Assembly (NCBI RefSeq): GCF_004365705.1
Contig: NZ_SOBN01000001.1
Coordinates: forward strand, 1 to 64,000
Origin: Streptomyces sp. 846.5
GTDB taxonomy: Bacteria > Actinomycetota > Actinomycetes > Streptomycetales > Streptomycetaceae
DNA length: 64,000 nt
Reading direction: 5' to 3'
The position numbers and the translations under genes are program-made. Shown here piece after piece: positions 31,960 through 41,433 of the stretch (within the stretch, counting starts at the first letter, position 1; every line of letters starts with the position of its first letter). A model generated the notes under the pieces. It saw only the letters and a program-made list of their open reading frames with translations. It had not been told where the DNA came from and made no database searches.

Positions 31960-33438
31960 ATGCCGCACCACGACCACCCGCAGGCCGTGCCCATCCGCGC
32001 CGAGCAAGCACTGACGGGTAGTCACATCGCAACGCTCCTGCTCCAGCCCATCGGCGACGACGCCTCCTACCGCGAGCTGGCCCGAGCCATCAGCCGACTC
32101 GTGCTCGACGGGCAGATCGCCCTGCATGTCCGGCTGCCCTCGGAACGCACACTCGCGCGCGCCCTCGGCACCAGCCGCACCACGGTCACCGCCGCCTACA
32201 ACCAGCTCAGAGACACCGGTTTTGTCCACAGTCAGCGCGGCTCGGGTACCTGGACCTCGCTGCCGAGCGGACACGCACTGGCCAACGTCTCGCGTACAGC
32301 CGCCCCCGAGGATGCCGCCGTCGACCTCGCCCGGGCCGCACCCGGGCTGCCCGAGGAGGTCATGGCCCAGGCCCTGACCTCGGTGTCCGCACAGCTCGGC
32401 GCCCATACCCGCACCCCCGGCTACCACCCCTACGGGCTCCTGGAACTGCGCCGCGCGGTCGCCGACCACTTCACCGGCCGCGGCCTGGCCACCACACCCG
32501 AGCAGGTCCTGGTCACCGCTGGCGCCCAGCACGCGCTCTCCCTGGTCCTCGGGCTCCTGTGCTCCACCGGGGACCGCGTGCTGACCGAGACACCCTCCTA
32601 CCCGAACGCCCTGGAGGCGATGCGCCGGCACGGACTGCGCACCCTGTCCGTGCCGGTCGGCAGCCAGGGCTGGGACGTCGACATCATCGACGCGACGCTG
32701 CGCCAGACCGTCCCGACGCTGGCCTACCTGATCCCCGACTTCCACAACCCCACCGGCCTGCTGATGCCCGCCCAGACCCGTCCCCGCATCCTGCGCACCG
32801 CGCAGCGGACCGGCACCTGGCTCGTCATCGACGAGAGCCTTGCCGAACTCGCACTCGATGTCCCGGCGCCGGCACCCTTCGCCTCCCACGGCTCGCCCGC
32901 CGAGAGTACCCGCGTCATCACCATCGGCTCGATGAGCAAGACCTACTGGGGCGGGCTCCGTGTCGGCTGGCTGCGCGCACCCTCCGACCTCATCGACGAG
33001 CTCGCCTCCCAGCGGATCGCCACCGACCTCGGCGGCTCCGTCCTGGACCAGCTCCTGGCCCTGTACCTGCTCCGGCGCGCCGCCCAGCTCCTCCCGCCAC
33101 GACTCGAGCTCCTGCGCCAACAGCGCGCGGCACTGCACGAAGCCCTGGCGACGCAGATCCCCGCCTGGTCATGGCAGCAGCCCCCCGGCGGACTGGCACT
33201 GTGGGTCGATCTCGGCCAGCCCACGGGCTCCGCCATCGCCGACCGGGCCCGCCACCGCGGCGTACGCATCGAAAGCGGCTCCTGGTTCTCCGCAGACCCA
33301 GGAGTATGCGAGACACGACTGCGAATCCCCTTCACCCTTCCCGCCGCCACCCTCCACGAGGCCGTCCAACGCCTGGCCAGCACCCTCGTCGATCTGCCCA
33401 CCGCACCGAGCCAACGCCGGCCGCAATGGATCGCCTGA
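31960..33438 (+). CDS. MocR/PdxR-type GntR regulator with aminotransferase domain
   Basis: 492 residues from ATG 31960. The N-terminal GntR winged helix (YRELARAISRLVLDGQIALH, then RLPSERTLARALGTSRTTVT) is joined to a fold-type-I aminotransferase domain: TAGAQHALSLVLGLL, ETPSYPNALEAMRRHG, IPDFHNPTGLLMP and the PLP lysine in GSMSKTYWGGLRVGWLR. This is the MocR architecture, in which PLP bound to an amino compound controls DNA binding. It probably regulates the racemase-MFS genes just upstream or its own promoter (inference). A Gln/Pro-rich tail ends the protein. Intact. Confidence 0.9.
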   Translation: MPHHDHPQAVPIRAEQALTGSHIATLLLQPIGDDASYRELARAISRLVLDGQIALHVRLPSERTLARALGTSRTTVTAAYNQLRDTGFVHSQRGSGTWTSLPSGHALANVSRTAAPEDAAVDLARAAPGLPEEVMAQALTSVSAQLGAHTRTPGYHPYGLLELRRAVADHFTGRGLATTPEQVLVTAGAQHALSLVLGLLCSTGDRVLTETPSYPNALEAMRRHGLRTLSVPVGSQGWDVDIIDATLRQTVPTLAYLIPDFHNPTGLLMPAQTRPRILRTAQRTGTWLVIDESLAELALDVPAPAPFASHGSPAESTRVITIGSMSKTYWGGLRVGWLRAPSDLIDELASQRIATDLGGSVLDQLLALYLLRRAAQLLPPRLELLRQQRAALHEALATQIPAWSWQQPPGGLALWVDLGQPTGSAIADRARHRGVRIESGSWFSADPGVCETRLRIPFTLPAATLHEAVQRLASTLVDLPTAPSQRRPQWIA

Positions 33439-33586
33439 CCGCCCCCCGCGCGGGCGACGCCCTGCAGGACCGGGAGGAGAAGCACCTCAACCCGACCTGC
33501 CCTGGACGGCCACTACACGCCTGGTGCGGGCAGTACCAGGGGTATGAAGCGCGTGCCCTCCGACACCGGGGATCTGCCGGCGCCGT

Positions 33587-33790
33587 TCACACAGGGGGCA
33601 GCAGTTCGACTTCACGCGCGGGGGCCCTGCCGTGCAGGCGCATGTGTTCCTCGGAGGTCTGGTGGATGCGCCGCATCGCGAAGGCGAGTACTGGTGGCGC
33701 CATGGCGGAGGTGACAATGGCGATCAGGATGATGACGGGGTCTGATCGGTGGTGATCGCCTCGGCTGGGTGCCCGGTTTGTCCCCGGTGC
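33587..33790 (-). pseudogene. C-terminal remnant of a cation/proton antiporter
   Basis: Reads VIILIAIVTSAMAPPVLAFA and MRRIHQTSEEHMRLHG before a stop at 33587. A last membrane helix with MAPP and a basic exit is typical of the end of Streptomyces Na/H exchanger-type proteins. The upstream part of the gene is missing (frame is lost near 33790). Confidence 0.5.
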
Positions 33791-33880
33791 CGGTGAGGCG
33801 GGCCGTCGCGTGACGCTGCGGGTGCGCCGGGTCAAACAACTCAGGGACAACTCCCGAGAGACCGCGCCGGAATCAGGTAT

Positions 33881-34379
33881 CTACGTCGTAGTGCGGGGGC
33901 ACTGTCTGGGGACCGAACGTCCGTATGAACCGCAGTGGCGGGCGGCTTCGACGACCTGGTGCACCAGGTCACGCACGGCGTCCGGATCGGTACGGAGGTC
34001 AGGTGCGGCGGCGGCGAGGTCCTCGGATCCGCCTGTTCGAGCTGACTGCTCGGCACCAGGAGGGATCCCGACAGCGCACGCAGCACTGCATACAGCACAT
34101 CGACTTCCACCGTCGACACGTAAACGATCCTCAGACCCTCGTGCTCCCAGCGACCGTTGGGCGTCAACACCCGCGGGCCCTGCGGCAGGGCCGCGGCAAT
34201 CGAGACTCGGACCCTGCGGATGGCCACCAACCCCTCGACCATCAGGGAGTGGGCATGCGGTCTGTCCGCTTGCTCAGCAAGAGGTGTCAACAAGCGTCGT
34301 GCACTCGTTCGTACTGAGCGTCAAGCTCGGCGTCGGCCACGAACTGACGCGTCGATGTCTCCTGGATTGGCTGTTCCAT
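33881..34379 (-). pseudogene. Unrecognised gene with two frameshifts
   Basis: ATG 34379 gives MEQPIQETSTRQFVADAELD and AQYERVHDAC before a stop. A neighbouring frame continues as LTPLAEQADRPHAHSLMVEG, VLTPNGRWEHEGLRIVYVST and VEVDVLYAVLRALSGSLLVP. A third frame continues DLAAAAPDLRTDPDAVRDLV to a stop at 33881. The three pieces look like one protein of about 165 residues with two indels. The family is not recognised. Confidence 0.5.
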
Positions 34380-34559
34380 GGTCAACACTCTGCCAGCCGG
34401 ATGAGACATCCGTGGAAGGGCGTCGGTACCGTGCCTCGAGAGGAGTTGTCGCGTACCGCGTTCGGAACGGCCCTCGTCGCACGGCGGACCGGGGCCGGGT
34501 CACCGCTCGCACCGCACACCGTCCAGGGTTCGCCAAGGGTGCGGGTCGTACCCGTCCGG

Positions 34560-34873
34560 GCCCGGGTCACCGGGGCAGGCCGAACCACACCGCCGTCGCC
34601 AGGAACGCCACGGTCAGCTTCACCGGGCAGGTCCAGTACCAGGGATCCACCAGCGCCTGGCAGCCCGTCAGGAAGACCCGGGTCATGCTGGAGTTCCGCC
34701 CGTACCAGGGCAAGACCTGGTCCGTGCGGAAGACCGCCACCACCAGCAGCACCGGCGCCTTCACCGTGTCCGCGAAGGCCGCTGCCGGGGGCATCTGGCA
34801 GGTCGTCTGGAACACCCCCAGCGCCACCTGGACCGACTCCGCGGGCCCCGCCACCTACGTCCGGGCCACGTGA
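34560..34873 (+). pseudogene. C-terminal fragment of a secreted beta-rich protein
   Basis: Reads ATVSFTGQVQYQGSTSAWQP, TRVMLEFRPYQGKTWSVRKT and SSTGAFTVSAKAAAGGIWQV, then stops at 34873. This is like the Ig-like C-terminal domains of Streptomyces secreted proteins. The upstream part, including any signal peptide, is not in frame. A truncated remnant. Confidence 0.5.
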
Positions 34874-34972
34874 CGGGTCCGGTGACCGGAACGCCGGCCC
34901 CGCTCGGTTCAGAGCGAACCGCGGCGCCAACGGCGAAGGAGCGCGGGCTCCTCGGCGAAGGGCCGCGTCGCG

Positions 34973-35719
34973 CTACCGCACCGAGCGCAGTCGGGCGCTG
35001 ATCGCTCGGCCGGTTCGTTGTACGACGTCGCAGAGCCGGTCCAGGCGGTAGGAGGGGTCGACGGCGGCGCACAGGGCGGCCACCGGGGCGCTGCCCGCGC
35101 CGTACAGCGGCACCGCGACGCAGCACACCCCCGCCACCAGTTCCTCCCGGTCGTACGCGGCGCCGCCATCGCGGATCGCCGCCGCCTCCCGCCGCCAGGA
35201 TCCGGGCAGCGGGTCCAGCGGGAGGCGCGGATCCGCCTGGGCCACCATCACCTTGCCCGCCGCGGTGAACCACGGCCAGGTCACCCTGTGCTGCAGCGGT
35301 CCCGGCACATCGGCCTCGCCCGGCAGCCAGTCCAGGACCAGGGTCTCCCCGTGACGCAGCACATTGATCCCCACCGTGACGCCGGTGGCCCCCGCCAGTC
35401 GCCGCAACGGCCCCCGCGCGGCCGGCCAGAGCCCCGCATGCGGTGTCCACCCCTGCCCGAGCTGGAACATCCGCGGACCCATCCGGTAACCGACGCCGCA
35501 CCGCTCGACCGCACCCAGTTCCACCAGCTGCTCCAGCAGCCGGTGGGCGGTCGTCTTGGGCAGCCCGCTCTCCGACGCCAGCCAGGTCAGCCCCGCCTCC
35601 CCGGCCAGTTCCACCACCCCCAGCAGACCGAAGGCGCCCTCCAGCACACTGCGCCCACCGGCCCACCCCGACGACACACCACCGGGTTCGGACACGACCC
35701 CCAGCGCCGACTCCCCCAT
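34973..35719 (-). CDS. IclR-family transcriptional regulator
   Basis: 248 residues from ATG 35719. The N-terminal winged helix reads RSVLEGAFGLLGVVELAGEA and GLPKTTAHRLLEQLVELGAV. The C-terminal IclR ligand domain has GVTVGINVLRHGETLVLDWL, WPWFTAAGKVMVAQ and GVCCVAVPLYGAGSAPVAAL. Upstream open codons to 36202 are antisense to the LuxR-type gene and are not part of it. It lies 141 nt downstream of that gene on the same strand. Ligand unknown. Intact. Confidence 0.87.
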   Translation of the reverse strand: MGESALGVVSEPGGVSSGWAGGRSVLEGAFGLLGVVELAGEAGLTWLASESGLPKTTAHRLLEQLVELGAVERCGVGYRMGPRMFQLGQGWTPHAGLWPAARGPLRRLAGATGVTVGINVLRHGETLVLDWLPGEADVPGPLQHRVTWPWFTAAGKVMVAQADPRLPLDPLPGSWRREAAAIRDGGAAYDREELVAGVCCVAVPLYGAGSAPVAALCAAVDPSYRLDRLCDVVQRTGRAISARLRSVR

Positions 35720-35859
35720 ACCAACCACTCCCCCGTTGCCCAGCGAACGCCCGCTGTTGGAACAACTCTGGGCCGGGCTCGGCCACCGGGCATCCGTGCC
35801 CGTCACGGACAGGACGGTTCCGTGGTGGCCACGGATGCGCTCCCCCGTGGCGGGCCCGC

Positions 35860-38715
35860 TCAATGTCCTTGCGACGGCCAGGCCATGGGTGTCGCGCCCA
35901 TCGCCGCCAGCGCGGACTCGCCACGGGCCCGGTGCCTCCCGCCGGCGAGGACGAGCGTCCTGGCCCACTGGTAGCGGCAGCCGGCGGCCCGCAGCGCGGC
36001 GGCGACCGCGATCAGCCCGTCGCGGTCGCCGCCCCGCGTGCCCAGAGCCGCCGCACGGTCGACGATGGCGGTGGCGATCGGGTTGCCCGCCGCGGCCAGT
36101 CGCGCGCGCCGGACGCGGTCGGCGGCGTCCTCGTGCCCGCTGAGTACCGCGGCCTCGGCCCACAGGGCGCCGTACCAGGGACGCCACATGCCGCTGTACC
36201 ACTCGGTGAACTGCTCCGGCGGCGTGGCCATCACCCGCACCGCCTGCTCGGGATGTCCGCGGTGCAGCAGCAGCAAGGCGTCGAAGAACTCGCCGAAGTG
36301 ACTCAACGTTATCGGGCGCCCCGGCGACTCAAGGGCGTCGACGACGTCCAGCCACGCGGCCCTGGCGTTGCCGTCCCCGCGCAGTCCGTGCACCGTGGCC
36401 GCCGCATACGCGCCGCGGGTGAGATTGCCCGCGCGCGGGCGTCCGGCCCGCTCCCATCCCTCGCGGAACCGCTCGGCCAGGCCGTCCGCCTCGGACCAGT
36501 CGCCCGCCAGAGCCGTCACGACGAGCAGCCGCGAGGTGGCCAGGTGGCCCTCCTCCCGGTAGAACGGCAGGTCCCGCAGGCGTACGGCCAGTCCTCGGGC
36601 GGCCGACAGCTCGCCGGCGGCGATGGCGCACTCGGCGGCCATGACGAATCCGTCGAAGAACTCGAGCGCGGCCACAGCCGTCACCGGCAGCGGCGCCAAC
36701 AGCTCGGTGCGCAGCAGGGCGCTGGCCGCCGCGGCCCGGACCTCGCCGTGGGCCAGCTGAATCGCGGTCAACTGGTCCAGCGCCGCGCTCTCGGCCAGCG
36801 GGTCGCCGATGCCGCGGGCCAACGCGAGTGCGCGCTCGACGAGTTGGAGCGTGGCCGGATCGGCCGCGGCCCCGTGGCACGACTCGGCGACCAGCAGCCG
36901 CGCGTGCGCGGTCAGGTCTCCGTCGGCCAGGGCCCAGCCCCGGGCGATCAGTGCCTCCGCCTCTCCGGCCGCGGGCTCGGTCGCCATCAGCCCCGGGGCG
37001 CGATTGATCAACTCGGCGTTCCGGGCGAGGTCGACCGCCGCACCGGCCCGATCGCCCGCGCGGAGCGCCGCCTCGGCCGCGCACAGCCGCAGCCGCAAGG
37101 CCTCGTTGCCGAAATGCCGCGCCTCGGCGGCACCCGCGGCACTGCGCAGCGCGTCGGCGGCGGCCATGTCGTCAGGGGCGAGCCCGGCCGCCTGCTCATA
37201 GCGGCGCTGCGACTCGCCGGGCATCCCGCGGCTGAAGCTCAGACGGGCGAGACCGATCGCCAACCGGTACGCGTCCGCTCGGTGTCCCGTACTCCCCGCC
37301 GCCCAGGTCAGCCCGCCCCGCAGCTCGTCGGCCACCTGGTCGAACGCCGTTCGCCAGACACCGACGGCCTGCTGCGAGTCGAGCTCCAGGGCGGTGCTCT
37401 GCTCCAGGCACCAGCGCAGGTGGCGCGACCGGGCGTCGACCGACTCGCCTGCCTCGTCGAGCCGGTCGACGCCGTACTGGCGGATGGTTTCCAGGGCCTG
37501 GTAGCGGGTCCCGCCCGGCCCCGCGATCGCGATCAGCAGACTCTGGTCGGCGAGCCCGGCCAGGATGATGGGCACATGGCCGGCCGGGACCGGTGGCCAG
37601 TCGGCCAGGACGAGAGCCGCCGCGGTCGCGGTGAACGGCTCGGCGAAAGCCGAGACCCGGCGCAGCACCGCCTGGTCGGGAGCGTCCAGGAGTTCGTAGC
37701 TCCAGTCCAGGGTCGAGCGCAGCGAGCGGTGCCGGTCGTCGATCCGCGGACCGCCGGTCAGTAATCGCAGCCGATCGGCCAGTCCGGCTTCGAGCCCGTC
37801 CAGTCCGAGGGAGGCGTACCGGGCGGCGGCGAGCTCGATCGCCAGCGCCATTCCGTCCAGGGCTCTGCAGACAGCGGCGATGCGCTCCAGGCCGTCCTGC
37901 CGCAACGGACTTCCGCCGGCTGCCGCCCGCCCGAGGAACAGCTCGACCGCGTCGCCCGGTCCGGCGTCGTCCGCTTCGACGGACAGCCCGGGCACCGGGA
38001 ACACCCGCTCGAAGGGCACCAGCAGCCTGGCCCGGCTGGTGGCGAGCACCGCCAGCCGCGGACTTCCGGCCAGCAGCCGTTCCAGCAGGACCACCACACC
38101 GTCGAGCAGGTGCTCGCAGTTGTCCAGCACGAGCAGCGTCTCCCGGTCGGCCAGCCAGCTGACCACGTCCTCCTCCGCCGAGCTGCCTCGGCGCTCGCCG
38201 AGGCCGATCGCGTCGGCAATCGCCGGCGCGATCATCAGCGCATCGGTCACCGGCACCAGGTCGACGTACCAGACGCCGTCGGCGAAGCGGTCGCCCAGGT
38301 CGGCGGCGACGCTCAGGGCCAGGCGGGTCTTGCCGACCCCGCCCGGCCCCACCGCCGTGACCAGGCGGTGCTCGCCCAGCGCGGCGGACAGCGCGGCCCG
38401 CTCGGCCGACCGTCCGACGAAGGGCGTCAACTGCGACGGCAGTGCGGCGGCGACGGCGATCGGCGTGGCCGACGCGTCCGCCGGGTCGGCGCGCAGGCTC
38501 CCGGCGACCGCGGCCAGCGCGCGGCGGTCGTCCGCCTGCAACTTGCGGAGCAGCGAGGAGACATGGCTCTCGACGGTGCGGATGGAAATGGACAGCCGCG
38601 CTCCGATCTCGGCATTGGTCAGATGTTCGCCGAGCGCGGCCAGCACCTCGGCCTCACGGACGGAGATGCCTACCTCGCGGAGTCCCCCCTGATTACCCAC
38701 CTCCCGATTGTGCAC
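35860..38715 (-). CDS. Large LuxR-type ATPase regulator (HTH at N-terminus)
   Basis: 951 residues from GTG 38715 (an alternative GTG is at 38700). The LuxR helix-turn-helix is N-terminal: VREAEVLAALGEHLTNAEIG, ARLSISIRTVESHVSSLLRK. An NB-ARC/AAA-like ATPase follows with FVGRSAERAAL, Walker A GPGGVGKTR and Walker B LLVLDNCEHLL, then a long TPR-like helical part (about residues 420-930). Most LAL/MalT-like regulators carry the LuxR domain at the C-terminus, so this order is the less common arrangement. It is divergent from the ricin-domain secreted protein, 116 nt apart, a possible target. Intact. Confidence 0.87.
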   Translation of the reverse strand: MHNREVGNQGGLREVGISVREAEVLAALGEHLTNAEIGARLSISIRTVESHVSSLLRKLQADDRRALAAVAGSLRADPADASATPIAVAAALPSQLTPFVGRSAERAALSAALGEHRLVTAVGPGGVGKTRLALSVAADLGDRFADGVWYVDLVPVTDALMIAPAIADAIGLGERRGSSAEEDVVSWLADRETLLVLDNCEHLLDGVVVLLERLLAGSPRLAVLATSRARLLVPFERVFPVPGLSVEADDAGPGDAVELFLGRAAAGGSPLRQDGLERIAAVCRALDGMALAIELAAARYASLGLDGLEAGLADRLRLLTGGPRIDDRHRSLRSTLDWSYELLDAPDQAVLRRVSAFAEPFTATAAALVLADWPPVPAGHVPIILAGLADQSLLIAIAGPGGTRYQALETIRQYGVDRLDEAGESVDARSRHLRWCLEQSTALELDSQQAVGVWRTAFDQVADELRGGLTWAAGSTGHRADAYRLAIGLARLSFSRGMPGESQRRYEQAAGLAPDDMAAADALRSAAGAAEARHFGNEALRLRLCAAEAALRAGDRAGAAVDLARNAELINRAPGLMATEPAAGEAEALIARGWALADGDLTAHARLLVAESCHGAAADPATLQLVERALALARGIGDPLAESAALDQLTAIQLAHGEVRAAAASALLRTELLAPLPVTAVAALEFFDGFVMAAECAIAAGELSAARGLAVRLRDLPFYREEGHLATSRLLVVTALAGDWSEADGLAERFREGWERAGRPRAGNLTRGAYAAATVHGLRGDGNARAAWLDVVDALESPGRPITLSHFGEFFDALLLLHRGHPEQAVRVMATPPEQFTEWYSGMWRPWYGALWAEAAVLSGHEDAADRVRRARLAAAGNPIATAIVDRAAALGTRGGDRDGLIAVAAALRAAGCRYQWARTLVLAGGRHRARGESALAAMGATPMAWPSQGH

Positions 38716-38831
38716 GCGGCACGCCGTTCGGTCCGCTGAACGGAACAGGTCAAGACACCTGGATCCGGGACAACCAGTCTGAACGCAGCAAGCAAGGGAA
38801 CAGACCCCGACAAAAGACCTGGAGATGCTCC

Positions 38832-39359
38832 ATGTTCAAGCTGTCCAAGCCGTCCAGGCGACGCACTCTGCTGGCGCTCGGCACCGCGGTGCCGGCCCTG
38901 CTGGCCGTCGTCCTGGCCGGCCCGCCCGCGCAGGCCGCGGGCTTCACCCCGATCAACATCTGGAACTCCAGCCACTGCCTCGACAACGCCACCGAGAACG
39001 CCTCGAAGCTCCAGATGTGGAACTGCACCGGTGGTTCCGAACAGAGGTGGCTCGAAGGGTTCAACACCCAGACCGGCCTGTTCACCTTCACCAACCAGCA
39101 CACGGGACTGTGCATCACCGCGCCGGCCTGGGGCACGGGAACAGCCACGATGCAGTTCTGCGACGCGGGCGCGGCGAATCAGCAGTGGAGCGTCTTCGCC
39201 GCGGACAACCCCGTCAACCCGTCCGCGGGCTGGTACGACGTCTGGCAGAACGCGTCGAGCGGGTACTGCCTGACCACGCCCAGCGTCGGGAACGGCACCC
39301 TCGTGCAGACCACGGCCTGCGACCCCGCCGACCATTACGACAGGTGGCACCAGCAGTAG
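38832..39359 (+). CDS. Secreted ricin-B lectin-domain protein
   Basis: 175 residues from ATG 38832 with GGAG at good spacing. A twin-Arg/Lys-rich signal sequence (MFKLSKPSRRRTLLALGTAV) ends at AQAAG. The mature part is a single beta-trefoil: SSHCLDNATENASKLQMWNC, GLCITAPAWGTGTATMQFCD, SGYCLTTPSVGNGTLVQTTA, with Gln-x-Trp elements (QRW, QQW, DRW). It likely binds carbohydrate outside the cell. No catalytic domain is attached. It is divergent from the LuxR-type regulator. A strong hairpin follows its stop. Confidence 0.87.
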   Translation: MFKLSKPSRRRTLLALGTAVPALLAVVLAGPPAQAAGFTPINIWNSSHCLDNATENASKLQMWNCTGGSEQRWLEGFNTQTGLFTFTNQHTGLCITAPAWGTGTATMQFCDAGAANQQWSVFAADNPVNPSAGWYDVWQNASSGYCLTTPSVGNGTLVQTTACDPADHYDRWHQQ

Positions 39360-39369
39360 CCGTCGCTGA

Positions 39370-39399
39370 GGCCGGGCCGGGCACGCCCCCGGCCCGGCC
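39370..39399 (+). terminator. Strong GC hairpin after ricin-domain gene
   Basis: GGCCGGGCCGGG and CCCGGCCCGGCC form a perfect 12-bp stem with a 6-nt loop, 10 nt after the stop codon. No T tract. Confidence 0.75.
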
Positions 39400-39412
39400 C
39401 GGCGCCGTTCCC

Positions 39413-39490
39413 TCAGGGGAGGGCGATCACCGGCCTGCCGCGGGTGCGGCCGCCGTCGACCCGGCGCAGGGCCTCGGCGGTGTCACGGCC
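39413..39490 (-). pseudogene. C-terminal scrap of a zinc-type oxidoreductase
   Basis: The minus strand reads DTAEALRRVDGGRTRGRPVI ALP and stop, the usual ending of quinone-oxidoreductase/alcohol-dehydrogenase-like MDR proteins (AAEALRxxxxGxxxGKxVL). Nothing else of the gene remains. Confidence 0.45.
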
Positions 39491-39826
39491 GCCGCCGCGC
39501 GCGGGGCCGAGGTGGCGGAGCTCGGCACCGTCGGGTTCCCGCAGAGCATGGCCGACTACAACGCGCGTTTCCACGCGATGCTGGAGCCCGAGACCGCCGC
39601 GTCGATCCAGGAGTCCGTGTGCGTCGCCCAGTGGACCGAGCAGACGTCCGACGCGCAGCCCGTCGCCAACGTGCTGCTGCGGGTCTGGCCCCAGGAGCGG
39701 CAGCCGGAGCTGCGCGCGCGGGTCGGCCAGCTCGCGGCGGCCGCAGGCGGACACGTCGAGTTCCCAGGCGACCCATTCCCCGCCATGGTCAACTCGGCAG
39801 AGCTCAGCACGGCGGCCGGCCGGTAG
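39485..39826 (+). pseudogene. C-terminal fragment of an unrecognised gene
   Basis: Reads AEVAELGTVGFPQSMADYNA, RFHAMLEPETAASIQESVCV and GGHVEFPGDPFPAMVNSAEL before a stop at 39826. It is protein-like and in good codon usage, but there is no start; it abuts the oxidoreductase scrap head to tail. Family not recognised. Confidence 0.45.
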
Positions 39827-40008
39827 TTCAGCGCGGCGCTGGGGCCGGGTGGTCTCGCGCAGGCAGGTGCTCGGGCACACGAAAAGCGCATCGCCAGACG
39901 CGCAGTGTTCGACGCCGGCTTGAAGCGGAACCGGATGTGGCCCGGGTGCGTAGTGTCCACCGGCAGCAGGTATCCCTCCGGTGACCCCGGGGAGGTCGTG
40001 CGAGTGGG

Positions 40009-41292
40009 GTGGGGACGATGGCGGATGGCAGCTCAGGGATCGCGGGCGAACGGCGGGGCCGGTGGTGGCGGTCGCTCCCTGTGGTGGCTCTGGTTGCGGT
40101 CGTGGCGGCGGCCGGGGTGGGGCTGGGCATCTGGAGCGCTACGCGTCGGGACTCCCCTTCCACCCCGCCATCGGCGTCGGCCGGGGGCGGCTGGCACTCC
40201 GTCACCATTCGCCGGGCAGCCGGCGCGAACGGCTCGGGGCTCAACGGGGTCGCCGTCATGCCTGACGGCACGGCATGGGCGGTCGGATACACCGATACGC
40301 CGTCCTCTCAGCAGCACACCGCTGTGCAGCGGTGGGACGGGCATCAGTGGACTGCGGTGCCGACCCCTCGCTTGAGCGGGGACAGCAACGAGCTGAACGA
40401 TGTGGCGGCCTCCTCGGCCGATGACGCCTGGGCGGTCGGGGTGACCGTCACCACCCCGGAGGTGAAGGGGGTACCGGGGTCCGGCTACCGGGACACCGCC
40501 TTGATCGAGCATTGGGACGGCATGCGCTGGACCGCGCTCGCGGCGTCGGAACAGCCCCGGTTGCCCGGTGTACTCGCGGATCTGCAAGGGGTCTCCGTGA
40601 TCGGCGCCACGAACGCGTGGGCAGTCGGCTGGGACGCGGGAAAGGCGTTGATCGAGCACTGGGACGGCGCGCGCTGGAGCGTGTCCCCGAACCCGGGTCT
40701 CCTGCCTGGAAAGAGCAGCAGCTGGCTACTGGACGTGGCCGCAGTGTCAGCCGCTGACGTGTGGGCAGTGGGAGAGAGCGCGGTTGCGGCCAAGGACAGT
40801 TGCTTGATCGAGCACTGGGACGGCGGGTCGTGGGGGAGTGTCGCCTGCCCGCTGCCCGCCGACGCGCGCAAGGCCAGGCTCCTCGCGGTCGCCGAGGTCT
40901 CCCCCGAGGACCTGTGGGCGGTCGGCTACTTCACCACCGGAGCGGGCTCCGACACCCAGACCGCACACCCCTTGACCGAGCATTTCGACGGCACCGGCTG
41001 GAGCATGGTTCCCAGCCCTCGCATCACCGCCGGAACCGGGCCCACGGCCGGGTTCGGTGACCAACTCAGTGCGGTGGCCGGACGGTCCGCCACCGACGTC
41101 TACGCCGCCACCCCGAACGGCGTGCTGGTCCACTGGGACGGAAAGAGCTGGACGCCGTCCTCCGACCGGGTCTCCGGGATCGTCGAGGGGATGGCCGCCC
41201 GGGCCGGCGGCAGCATCTGGGCCGTCGGCCAGCAGAACGGCGAACACCCGGCTCAGGTGATCGCGGAAAACCCGTCATCGTCCTCGCCCTGA
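40009..41292 (+). CDS. Membrane-anchored beta-propeller protein
   Basis: 427 residues from GTG 40009, 13 nt after GGAGG; ATG 40018 is an alternative. A single N-terminal anchor (VVALVAVVAAAGVGLGIW) is followed by a Ser/Pro linker and 6-7 repeats of the type DVWAVGxxxxxxxLIEHWDGxxW, for example NAWAVGWDAGKALIEHWDG and VWAVGESAVAAKDSCLIEHW. These repeats form a propeller expected to lie outside the membrane. No enzymatic residues are apparent. The function is unknown; similar proteins are common in Streptomyces and may bind ligands or cell wall. Confidence 0.8.
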   Translation: MGTMADGSSGIAGERRGRWWRSLPVVALVAVVAAAGVGLGIWSATRRDSPSTPPSASAGGGWHSVTIRRAAGANGSGLNGVAVMPDGTAWAVGYTDTPSSQQHTAVQRWDGHQWTAVPTPRLSGDSNELNDVAASSADDAWAVGVTVTTPEVKGVPGSGYRDTALIEHWDGMRWTALAASEQPRLPGVLADLQGVSVIGATNAWAVGWDAGKALIEHWDGARWSVSPNPGLLPGKSSSWLLDVAAVSAADVWAVGESAVAAKDSCLIEHWDGGSWGSVACPLPADARKARLLAVAEVSPEDLWAVGYFTTGAGSDTQTAHPLTEHFDGTGWSMVPSPRITAGTGPTAGFGDQLSAVAGRSATDVYAATPNGVLVHWDGKSWTPSSDRVSGIVEGMAARAGGSIWAVGQQNGEHPAQVIAENPSSSSP

Positions 41293-41359
41293 CGGCTCAG
41301 GTGCCCGGGCGCCAGCCGAGGGCCGGCCCGGCGGCTGTGTGTTCACTGACCAGCGGAGA

Positions 41360-41375
41360 TGAGTATTCGTACTCA
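41360..41375. promoter_or_regulatory. Palindromic motif TGAGTA-N4-TACTCA before membrane protein gene
   Basis: TGAGTATTCGTACTCA, followed by GGCGA, lies 59 nt before the GTG at 41434. The same 6+6 palindrome, also followed by GGCGA, occurs at 47251-47266, 65 nt before another membrane-protein start. Confidence 0.55.
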
Positions 41376-41433
41376 GGCGAATGCGGGCCTTCTTGAGCAA
41401 GACTCCGCGCTGACGTGAGCGAAGGAGCGCATA

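Noticed and set aside
35443..37764. 773-codon plus-strand frame opposite the LuxR-type regulator
   Set aside because: Antisense shadow of the regulator, whose own translation has clear LuxR and ATPase motifs.
40009..41292. Repeated HWDG motif protein as a kinase or glycosidase
   Set aside because: Repeats fit a propeller and no catalytic motif is visible.
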